Shown here: piece after piece, positions 7,775 to 17,876 of the stretch
How the letters are laid out: every line of letters starts with the position of its first letter
How positions within the stretch are numbered: the stretch's first letter is position 1
Assembly: GCA_002327865.1 (NCBI GenBank)
Contig: DCUQ01000044.1
Location: 1-37,763, forward strand
Direction: 5' to 3'
Length of the DNA: 37,763 nucleotides
Source: Syntrophaceae bacterium UBA2210
Lineage (GTDB): Bacteria; Desulfobacterota; Syntrophia; Syntrophales; UBA2210
Program-made: the position numbers and the translations under genes
The notes under the pieces: model-generated
Database searches by the model: none
What the model was told of the DNA's origin: nothing
Seen by the model: only the letters and a program-made list of their open reading frames with translations

Positions 7775-8098
7775 TCAGTATCTGATCTTAAATTCCTCGA
7801 AATTGTTCGACGGGTCTTCTTCAACTATTTCGATATGTTCTACATGAGCGAGTCTCGGTCCTTTTTTACACCAGTCTATCATTCTGCCGACAGCATAGTT
7901 ATTACCTTCGAATACTGCCTCGACTCTCCGGTCGTATAAATTTCTTACCCATCCTTTAAGACCCAGGTCAGACGCCTGTTTCTGTGTTTCCATCCTGAAG
8001 AATACTCCCTGTACCCGTCCGGTGATAAAGACGTGAACCCGCCGTATGGTTGATCCGCGGGAAGTCTGCGGTTTGTTGTTATTATGAAGGTTTTTCAT
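7775..8098 (-). CDS. acyP: Acylphosphatase
   Basis: Hydrolyses acyl phosphates such as acetyl phosphate or carbamoyl phosphate; cytosolic. The family signature is intact: VHVFITGRVQGVFFR contains the catalytic Arg and the phosphate-binding loop, and GWVRNLYDRRVEAVFEG contains the catalytic Asn. At 107 residues it is slightly longer than the usual 90 or so, because of a polar N-terminal tail of about 19 residues. GAAGGA about nine bases before the ATG supports this start. It follows ligA by 13 bases and is probably in the same transcript. Confidence 0.93.
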   Translation of the reverse strand: MKNLHNNNKPQTSRGSTIRRVHVFITGRVQGVFFRMETQKQASDLGLKGWVRNLYDRRVEAVFEGNNYAVGRMIDWCKKGPRLAHVEHIEIVEEDPSNNFEEFKIRY

Positions 8099-8111
8099 TG
8101 ACAGATGTCCT

Positions 8112-10402
<2,291 letters not shown>

Positions 10403-10433
10403 CACTGAACCTTCAACAGTGTATTCCGGAAAG

Positions 10434-10462
10434 ATATTAGCCATACGCCGGTAAAATGTCAA
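10434..10462 (-). promoter_or_regulatory. Sigma-70 promoter for the small gene-ligA-acyP operon
   Basis: Reading the minus strand, TTGACA (10462-10457) is followed after 17 bases by TAATAT (10439-10434). This is a full-consensus -35 with optimal spacing and a five-of-six -10. Transcription would start near 10427, about 25 bases before the ATG at 10402. It fixes the start of that gene. Confidence 0.75.
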
Positions 10463-10502
10463 ACCAAAAGCTTTAAAATAACACTTGTCTTTTTGCTGTA
10501 TA

Positions 10503-10508
10503 TATAAT
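10503..10508 (+). promoter_or_regulatory. Possible -10 box for the phosphoesterase operon
   Basis: A perfect TATAAT lies 16 bases before the ATG at 10525. No good -35 is found at 16-18 bases upstream, so the promoter would be weak or activator-dependent. Confidence is limited for this reason. Confidence 0.35.
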
Positions 10509-10524
10509 AGGAAATTTTCTACTG

Positions 10525-11013
10525 ATGATTATGAAAATAGGCGTTATATCCGACACTCATCTTAATACTTCCGATGTCAGACTTGAGAGGATCGTAGAGA
10601 GTTACTTTCGTGATGTCGACTTGATCCTTCACGCGGGAGATGTGGTCGAACTCGATGTGCTCGATGTTTTCAATGGTAAGAAAGTGTACGCCGTCAGTGG
10701 GAATATGGATTATGATTCAGTCAGGGAAGTGTTTCCTGAAAAACGCGTATTGGATATCGCGGGACGGAAGATAGGCCTTATACATGGCTGGGGGTCTCCC
10801 TCCGGTCTCGAGGAAAAAATAATACGTGAATTCGAGGATGTTGAGTGTATCGTATATGGTCACACACACCGGGCGGTGAACGAGATTAAAGACGGTGTGT
10901 TGTTCTTCAATCCCGGTTCACCGACGGATCGAAGATTCGCCAGGCACAATTCGATAGGAATACTCGATATCGGGGAAGAAATAACCGGAAGGATTATATA
11001 TCTGAAAGGTTGA
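10525..11013 (+). CDS. YfcE/MJ0936-type metallophosphoesterase
   Basis: Calcineurin-like phosphodiesterase of 162 residues, the usual size for the YfcE/MJ0936 group. Metal-binding motifs are intact: GVISDTHLN, LILHAGDVV, SGNMDYD (the GNxD/GNCD position), GLIHGWG, and VYGHTHRA. By family it hydrolyses phosphodiester or phosphomonoester bonds with two metal ions; the natural substrate is usually unknown. The start at 10525 has AGGAAA ten bases upstream; a second ATG at 10531 is also possible. It is first in a plus-strand set with the HIT and LapA-like genes (17 bases to the HIT gene). Confidence 0.9.
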   Translation: MIMKIGVISDTHLNTSDVRLERIVESYFRDVDLILHAGDVVELDVLDVFNGKKVYAVSGNMDYDSVREVFPEKRVLDIAGRKIGLIHGWGSPSGLEEKIIREFEDVECIVYGHTHRAVNEIKDGVLFFNPGSPTDRRFARHNSIGILDIGEEITGRIIYLKG

Positions 11014-11030
11014 AACGGTATATCGATTAA

Positions 11031-11519
11031 ATGGACAGCATAATTGCTCCCGGGAGAATGAAATATATTAAGAGTGAGAAACCGGAGGGATGTATCTTTT
11101 GCCGGGACTCTTCCAGGGAAGAAGATCTTGTCTTATATGAGGGTAAGTCCTGTTATGTCATAATGAATAAATATCCCTATTCTTCCGGCCATCTCCTGGT
11201 GGTTCCTTTCAGGCATATCCGTACTATAGAAGAAACGAACGCCGAAGAAAAAAGGGAAATGATGGAACTTGTCGACATGTGCGTGAGTATTCTGAAGAAA
11301 GCGGTTGTTCCGGAAGGTTTCAATATAGGGATGAATCTGGGGAAGGTTGCAGGAGCCGGTGTAGCTGATCATCTGCACATGCATGTTGTTCCCAGGTGGC
11401 TGGGAGATACTAATTTCACCACGGTACTTGGAGATGTCCGGGTCATTCCGGAAGATATTGCAACGACCCGGAATACTTTATTATCTTATTTCCCAAGTAA
11501 GAAAGGATATGAAGAATGA
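11031..11519 (+). CDS. HIT-family nucleotide hydrolase/transferase
   Basis: A 162-residue histidine-triad protein. It has the zinc-type CIFC motif near residue 22, the sequence NKYPYSSGHLLVVPFRH typical of the Ap4A phosphorylase-like subgroup, and the triad HLHMHVVPRW near residue 120. The N-terminus MDSIIAPGRMKYI fits the usual start of this subgroup, supporting the ATG at 11031. It acts on nucleoside phosphates or dinucleoside polyphosphates by a histidine intermediate. Its last four bases overlap the ATG of the next gene (ATGA), so translation is coupled. Confidence 0.9.
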   Translation: MDSIIAPGRMKYIKSEKPEGCIFCRDSSREEDLVLYEGKSCYVIMNKYPYSSGHLLVVPFRHIRTIEETNAEEKREMMELVDMCVSILKKAVVPEGFNIGMNLGKVAGAGVADHLHMHVVPRWLGDTNFTTVLGDVRVIPEDIATTRNTLLSYFPSKKGYEE

Positions 11520-11845
11520 AGCTTCTTTTCACGATCGTTGTAACGTTGATTATGTTGTTTATTATTACTTTTTCACTGGTAAATACCACACCTGTCCATT
11601 TGCAATATTACGGTTTTATAGACATCACACTGGCTGCTTATATGCTGATTTTCATATCTTTTGGTGTGGGTATAATTTTTACCGGTTTTATGGGGATCGT
11701 TGAGAGAATCAGACTTTCGAGGGAAGTTAAGAAACTCAGGAAGAAGATAAGAGTACTGGAGAAAAAGCTGCCGGCCGAAAATATTCCAGCCCCCGCCGTC
11801 CAGGAAACGACCGCCGAAGAGGCGGCAAACAAATGGAGTTCATAA
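11516..11845 (+). CDS. LapA-domain (DUF1049) inner membrane protein
   Basis: A 109-residue membrane protein with two hydrophobic segments (about residues 3-22 and 40-60), the family pattern FSLVNTTPVHLQYYGF between them, then a basic coiled-coil stretch (REVKKLRKKIRVLEKKL) and an Ala/Glu-rich tail. This layout is that of LapA/YciS, which works with LapB in control of LPS synthesis in Enterobacteria; whether that role holds here is inference, as no lapB is adjacent. It shares ATGA with the HIT gene and runs toward mogA, 47 bases away. Confidence 0.8.
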   Translation: MKLLFTIVVTLIMLFIITFSLVNTTPVHLQYYGFIDITLAAYMLIFISFGVGIIFTGFMGIVERIRLSREVKKLRKKIRVLEKKLPAENIPAPAVQETTAEEAANKWSS

Positions 11846-11892
11846 CTTAAGATATACGGTAAGTTATAATTCCTGTTTGCCTGCGGGAAGAA

Positions 11893-12393
11893 TTACCCTC
11901 CGCAATCCGACGTATCCCCCCGTAGTTTTTCTATTGTGTGTTTAAGCGCGGGCAGAAGGACTGCCAGATTTTCCCTTACGCTCCTCGGACTTCCTGGCAG
12001 GTTGATTATCAGGGATTGACCTCTTGTTCCCGCTATGGCCCTTGAGATCATAGCGTAAGGTGTCTTATTCATGCTTTCCCTTCGCATTGCTTCCGCCATG
12101 CCCGGGAGGTTCCTTTCGATCACTTCCATGGTTGCGTCGGGAGTTACGTCTCTCGGACTTACACCGGTTCCGCCTGTTGTTACAACCAGATCCAGGTTTT
12201 TCCCATCGGTGTATTCCAGTAGTTTGTCTTTTATGGCATCCTTCTCATCGGGAATTATTTCGTAATCGGAAATCAGGATGTCGATATCACCCAGCATGCG
12301 AATAACTTCCCTGCCGCTTATGTCTTCTCTCTCGCCGCGGGAACCTTTGTCACTTATTGTTAAAACGCCGCCGGTAATCATATAAATGCCCAT
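11893..12393 (-). CDS. MogA/MoaB-type molybdopterin adenylyltransferase
   Basis: A 166-residue member of the MogA/MoaB family. It activates molybdopterin with ATP before metal insertion. The key motifs TTGGTGVSPRDVTPDAT and NLPGSPRSV are complete, as is the N-terminal GGVLTISDKGSRG. MogA and MoaB cannot be told apart with certainty from sequence alone. The ATG at 12393 has no good binding site; a Met at residue 5 is an alternative. No other molybdenum cofactor gene is in the window. It lies 113 bases after the EF-G2 gene, with a repeat tract between. Confidence 0.88.
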   Translation of the reverse strand: MGIYMITGGVLTISDKGSRGEREDISGREVIRMLGDIDILISDYEIIPDEKDAIKDKLLEYTDGKNLDLVVTTGGTGVSPRDVTPDATMEVIERNLPGMAEAMRRESMNKTPYAMISRAIAGTRGQSLIINLPGSPRSVRENLAVLLPALKHTIEKLRGDTSDCGG

Positions 12394-12405
12394 CTCGTAG
12401 CTGCT

Positions 12406-12503
12406 GGGGTTCAGGGTTCAAGATTAACCCTCGTAGATCTTTTTTAGCCTTTCCCTTAGCCCCTTGACCCCTTGACCCCTTGAATCCCTGAATCCTCGAA
12501 CCC
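12406..12503. repeat. Short-period repeat tract between EF-G2 and mogA genes
   Basis: On the plus strand, 12455-12503 is a degenerate array of eight- to nine-base units (CCCCTTGA, CCCTTGAAT, CCCTGAATC and variants). At 12406-12422 the complementary pattern GGGGTTCAGGGTTCAAG appears, so the two ends can pair into a long hairpin. It fills most of the space between the stop of the EF-G2 gene (12507) and the mogA start (12393). Similar tracts are common in deltaproteobacterial and related genomes. It might end or stabilise the EF-G2 transcript, but no such role is shown. Confidence 0.65.
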
Positions 12504-12506
12504 TTT

Positions 12507-14585
12507 TTAAGCCTCGTTCTTCTTCGATTCGGCGATGACCTTTTCTTGCAGATGAGCGGGAAGTTCCTCGTAATAAGCAATTTTAAAAGAAAACGTTCCC
12601 CTGCCGCTGGTAATCGACGTAAGGTCGGGAGCGTAGGAAAGTATTTCAGAGAGAGGAACATGCCCTTTGATAACCTGATTAGGCCCCACTTTATCCATTC
12701 CCAGGACACGTCCGCGCCTGCTGTTGAGATCACCTATTACATCTCCCATATATTCATCGGGGATTTCGATGCTGATCTCGACTATCGGCTCCAGAAGGGT
12801 TGGATGGCATTCCATGAAACCTTTTTTGAAACCCATCGACCCCGCTATCTTGAAGGCCATTTCGGATGAGTCCACGGTGTGATACGAACCATCTACGAGG
12901 GAAACCCTCACATCCACGATCGGATACCCGGCCATAATACCTTCGGCCATTGCCTCCACGATACCTTTTTCCACTGCCGGAATGTATGTCTTCGGCACGA
13001 CTCCACCGACTATCCTATCTACAAACTCAAACCCGCTTCCGCTCGGAAGCGGTTCTATCTCGAGCCAGGTATCACCATACTGTCCTTTACCGCCCGATTG
13101 TTTTTTATATTTTCCCTGTATGCGTGTTTTGCCGGTAATGGTTTCTCTGTAGGGAACTTTCGGCTGTTTAAGCTTTACGTCGACACCAAACTTTCTCTTG
13201 AGCTTCTCAAGCGTTACATCGATATGTACCTGCCCGACGCCGGAAAGGATGGTTTCTCCCGTCTGAGGCTCTCGACTAATCGAGAGGGTCTGATCCTCGT
13301 CGATCAGCCTGTTCAGGGACGAATGTATCTTTTCTTCATCTCCTTTGGACTTGGGTTCCACCGCGTAACGAACAACCGGATTCACCGGAGGAATTTTATC
13401 GTAGAGGATAGGCGATTTGGGATCACAGATGGTATCGCCGGTGGATGTCTCCTTCAATTTTGCAAGAGATGCGATATCTCCGGGAATCAACGAAGCCACG
13501 GGAACCTGGGTCTTCCCTTCCAGATAGAAGATATTTCCGCATTTTTCACTCACATCTTTTGAGGTGTTATAAAATACGAAATCCGATGTCAATGTTCCTG
13601 AAAAAACCCTGAAAAGTGTGAGCTTGCCTGCATACGGATCGGCTATGGTTTTGAATATCATTGCCGAGAAGGGTGCTTTTTCGTCCGGCGCCCGCTCGTC
13701 GTCTTCCTCTGTTTTTGGATTTTTTCCTGTGACGACTCCTCGATCGACAGGAGATGGCATAAGGTTTACGATCATATCCATAAGAGGAGTAATTCCTTTA
13801 TGATTCAATACCGACCCGCAGGTAACGGGAACCAGGTCTCCCGAAATTACTCCCTTGCGGAGACCACTGACGATGTCATCAACCGAAAGATCACCTTCTT
13901 CAAGATACTTATCCATCAGTTCCTCATCACATTCTGCTATATCTTCCACCATCGTCTCACGGTATATTTTTGCATCTTCCAGGAACTCTTCGGGGATGTC
14001 TTCTTTCCTGTGTTTTCCTTTTGGATCATCAAAGATGAGTGCCTTCATATTCACGAGGTCTATCAGGCCCTTAAAGGATTCTTCCGAACCAAGCGGGAGA
14101 TAGCAAACCGTTCCTTTTTTGGCGAGTTTACTGTTTATATCTTCCAGCGTTTTGGAAAAATTTGCACGTTCTCTATCCATCTTGCTGATATATATAATTC
14201 GTGGGAGCGACAGTTCGCTGGAATATCTCCAGACACGTTCGGTCTGAAACTCAACTCCGCCGACGGCATCTACCACAACTATAAGACTGTCAGCGATACG
14301 CAGGCTGTATTGGGTGTCCATGAAAAAATTCGAATCGCCGGGAGTGTCAATGATATTGACCTTATATTTCTTCCATTCAAAAAAGCTTATTGCCGAGCTT
14401 ATGGAAATGTGCCTTTTCTGCTCTTCCGGTTCAAAATCGAGGGAAGAACTCCCGTCATCTACCCGGCCGAGTTTGTCGTATTTCCCACTTAAGAAAAGAA
14501 GAGATTCACAGACGGAAGTTTTTCCTGTTCCTCCGTGTCCGGCGATTGCAACATTCCTGAGTGAATTAGAATTATATTTTGACAT
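12507..14585 (-). CDS. Elongation factor G-like translocase (EF-G2)
   Basis: A 692-residue translational GTPase with all five EF-G domains. It belongs to the EF-G2-like branch rather than classical FusA: the P-loop is AGHGGTGKTSV (16-23) instead of AHIDAGKT, and switch I reads RHISISSAI. DTPG is normal. The G4 motif is SKMD instead of NKMD, an uncommon change at a base-recognition residue. Domain IV (KQSGGKGQYGD) and domain V (RRGRVLGMD) are intact. Such paralogues are thought to act in translocation or under special conditions, alongside a normal FusA elsewhere. GAAGGGAG precedes the ATG. The gene diverges from carD and stands outside any str operon. Confidence 0.92.
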   Translation of the reverse strand: MSKYNSNSLRNVAIAGHGGTGKTSVCESLLFLSGKYDKLGRVDDGSSSLDFEPEEQKRHISISSAISFFEWKKYKVNIIDTPGDSNFFMDTQYSLRIADSLIVVVDAVGGVEFQTERVWRYSSELSLPRIIYISKMDRERANFSKTLEDINSKLAKKGTVCYLPLGSEESFKGLIDLVNMKALIFDDPKGKHRKEDIPEEFLEDAKIYRETMVEDIAECDEELMDKYLEEGDLSVDDIVSGLRKGVISGDLVPVTCGSVLNHKGITPLMDMIVNLMPSPVDRGVVTGKNPKTEEDDERAPDEKAPFSAMIFKTIADPYAGKLTLFRVFSGTLTSDFVFYNTSKDVSEKCGNIFYLEGKTQVPVASLIPGDIASLAKLKETSTGDTICDPKSPILYDKIPPVNPVVRYAVEPKSKGDEEKIHSSLNRLIDEDQTLSISREPQTGETILSGVGQVHIDVTLEKLKRKFGVDVKLKQPKVPYRETITGKTRIQGKYKKQSGGKGQYGDTWLEIEPLPSGSGFEFVDRIVGGVVPKTYIPAVEKGIVEAMAEGIMAGYPIVDVRVSLVDGSYHTVDSSEMAFKIAGSMGFKKGFMECHPTLLEPIVEISIEIPDEYMGDVIGDLNSRRGRVLGMDKVGPNQVIKGHVPLSEILSYAPDLTSITSGRGTFSFKIAYYEELPAHLQEKVIAESKKNEA

Positions 14586-14697
14586 GATACTCCCTTCCTG
14601 TAGCTGTGGTGAGGTTATAAATCGGGTTGCTTAGCTCATTCTTTCTTGCAAAGTCAAGACAAATTTCTGCATTCGTAGAGTTCTTAATATGATTTGA

Positions 14698-14726
14698 TTG
14701 ACCATGATTCAGGATTGTGATATACA
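14698..14726 (+). promoter_or_regulatory. Promoter for carD with extended -10
   Basis: TTGACC (14698-14703) and TATACA (14721-14726) are spaced 17 bases apart. A TG at 14718-14719, one base before the -10, makes it an extended -10. The predicted start is near 14733, leaving a leader of about 45 bases before the ATG at 14778. Confidence 0.6.
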
Positions 14727-14777
14727 GTCGTTTTAGTGGGCATAGATCGATTTTTGAAATTGAGAGGTGCGTAAGAA

Positions 14778-15260
14778 ATGTTTAATGTGGGAGATATGGC
14801 GGTTTATCCGGGACATGGGGTAGGTGTCATTGAAGCAGTAGAAACCAGAAACGTTATGGGGAGTGAACAATCCTTTTATGTAATGAAAATACTGGGTAAT
14901 AATGCCACAATCATGATACCGAAAAATGGTGCCGAGTTTGTAGGCCTCAGGGAAGTCATTTCAGAAGAAGAGATACCGACGGTCTACCAGATATTGAGAG
15001 AAAAAAACGTCATAGTAGATAAGCAGACGTGGAATAAGCGATACAAAGAGTACTGGGAAAAAATAAAAACAGGATCGGTTTATGAAATAGCCGGTGTATT
15101 ATGTTACCTTTTTACGTTAAAGGCCGACAAGGATTTGTCGTTTGGTGAGAGGAAAATGATGGATACCGCTAAAAGCTTGTTGATAAGAGAAATATCGATA
15201 GCCAGCGACTGTGATGAAGAGGAAGTAGAAAGAAATCTGAAAGATATATTTACAGCATAA
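14778..15260 (+). CDS. CarD/CdnL-family transcription regulator
   Basis: A 160-residue regulator that binds the beta subunit of RNA polymerase and stabilises open promoter complexes, by family knowledge. The N-terminal Tudor-like RNA-polymerase interaction domain is clear: MFNVGDMAVYPGHGVGVIEAVE and YVMKILGNNATIMIPKN. The C-terminal helical DNA-binding domain follows from about residue 65, ending LSFGERKMMDTAKSLLIREIS. GAGAGGTG stands before the ATG. It heads the plus-strand run that contains yacL, ispD and ispF, an order also seen in other bacteria, although 228 bases separate it from yacL. Confidence 0.93.
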   Translation: MFNVGDMAVYPGHGVGVIEAVETRNVMGSEQSFYVMKILGNNATIMIPKNGAEFVGLREVISEEEIPTVYQILREKNVIVDKQTWNKRYKEYWEKIKTGSVYEIAGVLCYLFTLKADKDLSFGERKMMDTAKSLLIREISIASDCDEEEVERNLKDIFTA

Positions 15261-15395
15261 AAATTTATATATGTTCTGTTCTTTGAAATATTGAAGATAT
15301 TATGCGCGCTGTCCGTTTTTGTTATTCTCCTGAAAACAAAATTGGTGTGGTGATGGCTGGTGCATGGATTTGTAATCATAATACATTTCTCCTTA

Positions 15396-15470
15396 TACTA
15401 TTATTATAATTACATTATTCTTAATTTTTTTATTATATTTTTTATTATTTATTTTATTTACGAATCCATT
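15396..15470. promoter_or_regulatory. Very AT-rich stretch upstream of yacL
   Basis: About 75 bases consist almost wholly of A and T, in sharp contrast to the flanks. A TATAAT occurs at 15405-15410. The stretch lies just before the strong AGGAGGTGA that serves the yacL TTG start. It could be a promoter with an UP-like element or a site for a nucleoid protein; I cannot place a -35 with confidence. Confidence 0.4.
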
Positions 15471-15488
15471 AGTTTTAGGAGGTGAATT

Positions 15489-16505
15489 TTGAGCATAAGG
15501 TTTTTACTTATAGTAGGCTGTTCGATTGGCGGCTATTTCATTGCTTTACAATATAATAAATTCCCGTTTTCATTAATAGGCTTATTAGCAGGTTTTTTTC
15601 TTTCAATCTTTGTAATAAAGCTCGAACAGACCATAAAAAAGCTTTCTCTGAGAGTTATAGCCGGCGGCGTTATCGGAACATTTCTAGGACTTCTGATCGC
15701 CTTTCTTTTTACCTATGGGCTGAAGTTTATGCCGGGGCTGGAAACGCAGGAAATAATACCGTGGGGATATCTCTACTTTATAATGACCTGTGTTCTGGGT
15801 TATCTCGGTCTGGTCCTTGGCTCAAAGAAAGCCGAGGAATTTTCCTTTCCCAAATCCAGATCTCCAAAAGGTGAAAAGGATCCGTATTACAGAATACTTG
15901 ATACCAGCGTCATTATTGATGGCAGAATGGCGGATATATGTGATACGGGATTTATTGAAGGTAAGTTGATTGTTCCTCGTTTTGTGCTGGATGAGTTGCA
16001 ACAGATCGCTGATTCATCCGACCATATGAAACGTTCAAGGGGAAGGAGAGGCTTGGAAATACTGAACCGTATGCAGAGAAATTCCGATATCGTTATTGAC
16101 GTCGTAGATGCCGATTTCCCGGATATAAAGGGTGTCGACGCGAAGCTTGTTGCTCTTGCCAAAGAAAAAGAGGGCAGGATTGTAACCAACGACTACAATC
16201 TGAATAAAGTCGCTGAGTTGCAGGGCATAAAGATCCTGAATGTTAACGAACTTGCAAATGCCATGAAGTCTCTGGTTCTGCCGGGAGAGACAATGACGGT
16301 AAGGATTATCAAGGAAGGAACGGAAGCGGGACAGGGTGTGGCATATCTCGATGACGGTACCATGGTAGTTGTCGATAACGGAAGCAGGCACATAGGAGAA
16401 AACGTAGGAGTGGTTGTAACCAGTGTTCTCCAGACAACGGCGGGAAGGATGATTTTTTCCGCCATGAAAAACAATGAACGTGGCGGTGTATCCTCGCATA
16501 CATGA
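15489..16505 (+). CDS. yacL: Membrane PIN-TRAM domain nuclease-like protein (YacL)
   Basis: A 338-residue protein with four N-terminal membrane segments (about residues 4-20, 28-43, 56-78, 92-111), a PIN nuclease domain starting at LDTSVIIDGR (137-146) with conserved acidic residues (VLDEL, KGVDAKLV, TNDYN), and a C-terminal TRAM domain (GQGVAYLDDGTMVVVDNG). This is the layout of YacL of Firmicutes and relatives. PIN domains are metal-dependent RNases; the substrate of YacL proteins is not established. The start is TTG at 15489, backed by AGGAGGTGA. As in Bacillus, it is followed by ispD-ispF. Confidence 0.9.
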   Translation: MSIRFLLIVGCSIGGYFIALQYNKFPFSLIGLLAGFFLSIFVIKLEQTIKKLSLRVIAGGVIGTFLGLLIAFLFTYGLKFMPGLETQEIIPWGYLYFIMTCVLGYLGLVLGSKKAEEFSFPKSRSPKGEKDPYYRILDTSVIIDGRMADICDTGFIEGKLIVPRFVLDELQQIADSSDHMKRSRGRRGLEILNRMQRNSDIVIDVVDADFPDIKGVDAKLVALAKEKEGRIVTNDYNLNKVAELQGIKILNVNELANAMKSLVLPGETMTVRIIKEGTEAGQGVAYLDDGTMVVVDNGSRHIGENVGVVVTSVLQTTAGRMIFSAMKNNERGGVSSHT

Positions 16506-16592
16506 GCAAGAAATTCATAACTTCAGGTTGCGGACCTTTTTAATTTTACATGGCAGTACCGGCAACCTGAATACCATAGAAAAACAGTAATA

Positions 16593-17294
16593 ATGGTGCA
16601 ATCAATTGCTATTATCGTTGCCGGAGGTTCCGGAAAACGAATGTTGCATGATCTCCCGAAGCAGTTCCTGTCACTGGACGGCATACCTATATTAGCACGA
16701 ACCCTCGGCGCATTTCAGAAATCAAAATCTATTGTCCGCATCGTACTGGTGGTTCCAAAAGAGAATGTCGCGTATGCGAAGGATGAAATTGTAGACAAGT
16801 ATCAATTCTGCAAGGTGGAGCACATCCGTGCCGGGGGGGCGGCAAGACAGGATTCCGTCAAAAATGGGCTGGATCTGGTAGACGACAGCGACGATGTTGT
16901 CGTTATTCATGACGGTGTCCGTCCTTTTATCTCGGAAACGTTAATCGATCTTTCTATCCGGGAAGCTGTCAAAAAGGGGGCGGTTATTCCGGTAGTACCC
17001 GTGACGGATACTGTAAAGACGATAGATGAAAATGGGATTGTAAGAGATACCGTCGACAGAAAAATGCTTCGGTTTGTCCAGACGCCTCAGACATTTAAAA
17101 GGGAAATTATCATTGAAGCGTACCGGAATGCATACAGAAAAGGATTTTACGGAACGGACGATGCTTCCGTTGTGGAACACATGGGTGTTCCTGTCGCTAC
17201 GATCCCCGGTTCGCGTGATAACATCAAAATTACCACTCCGGAAGATATAATCCTATGTAAACTTCTCCTGGAAAAGACAGGTATGGGTATATGA
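16593..17294 (+). CDS. ispD: 2-C-methyl-D-erythritol 4-phosphate cytidylyltransferase
   Basis: Third step of the MEP route to isoprenoid precursors: MEP + CTP to CDP-methylerythritol + PPi. The 233 residues show the nucleotide-binding loop [15 protein letters not shown], the RQDSVKNGL stretch, [10 protein letters not shown] and the family ending [14 protein letters not shown]. Length is normal. The stop overlaps the ispF start by four bases (ATGA), so the two are translationally coupled. Confidence 0.95.
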   Translation: MVQSIAIIVAGGSGKRMLHDLPKQFLSLDGIPILARTLGAFQKSKSIVRIVLVVPKENVAYAKDEIVDKYQFCKVEHIRAGGAARQDSVKNGLDLVDDSDDVVVIHDGVRPFISETLIDLSIREAVKKGAVIPVVPVTDTVKTIDENGIVRDTVDRKMLRFVQTPQTFKREIIIEAYRNAYRKGFYGTDDASVVEHMGVPVATIPGSRDNIKITTPEDIILCKLLLEKTGMGI

Positions 17295-17767
17295 GAATAG
17301 GTTTCGGATATGACAGCCACAGGCTTGTGGAAGGGAGAAAACTGATCCTGGGTGGCGTGGAAATCCCCTTCGAAAAGGGGCTTCTCGGTCATTCCGATGC
17401 GGACGCCCTGCTTCATGCGCTGTGTGACGCTATTCTCGGTGCCATTGGAGAAGGTGACATCGGAAAACACTTCCCCGACAGTGATCCTGCCTACAAAAAC
17501 ATATCCAGCAAAGAATTGTTGATCAGCGTTAATGAGCTGGCGATTCGTAAGGGATACCGGGTTAACAATATCGATTCGACGCTTGTACTTGAAAAACCGA
17601 AACTGAGAGGATATATCGATGGAATGGTCACAAATATAGCCGGCTTCCTCGGTATGGAACCGGGACGGGTAAATATCAAGGCTTCGACCAACGAAGGCAT
17701 GGGTTTTACCGGACGATGTGAAGGTATTGCCGCCTTCGCAGTGGTTACTATGAAGGCTGAAACCTAG
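17291..17767 (+). CDS. ispF: 2-C-methyl-D-erythritol 2,4-cyclodiphosphate synthase
   Basis: Fifth step of the MEP pathway: cyclises CDP-ME 2-phosphate to MEcPP, releasing CMP. The 158 residues contain the metal ligands GYDSHRL (Asp and His), the signature [24 protein letters not shown] and the C-terminal [19 protein letters not shown]. It is a trimeric cytosolic enzyme. It overlaps ispD by ATGA. No ispE is present in this window. Confidence 0.96.
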   Translation: MRIGFGYDSHRLVEGRKLILGGVEIPFEKGLLGHSDADALLHALCDAILGAIGEGDIGKHFPDSDPAYKNISSKELLISVNELAIRKGYRVNNIDSTLVLEKPKLRGYIDGMVTNIAGFLGMEPGRVNIKASTNEGMGFTGRCEGIAAFAVVTMKAET

Positions 17768-17876
17768 CCGGCTGCCTTGATACTCCCCCGTGTTCCCGTA
17801 TCAGGAAGTTTTGTCTTAATCGTGTGGTATTTTTTTGTTTCGAACACATAATGAACATTCGATAAAGGAGGAACTC

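Noticed and set aside
13800..14492. Open frame of 230 codons on the plus strand opposite the EF-G2 gene
   Set aside because: The GTPase gene on the other strand is intact; the composition of this frame is typical of an antisense frame.
17835..17876. Earlier TTG start for pgk
   Set aside because: It would place the strong AAAGGAGG inside the coding region; the family N-terminus matches the GTG at 17877.
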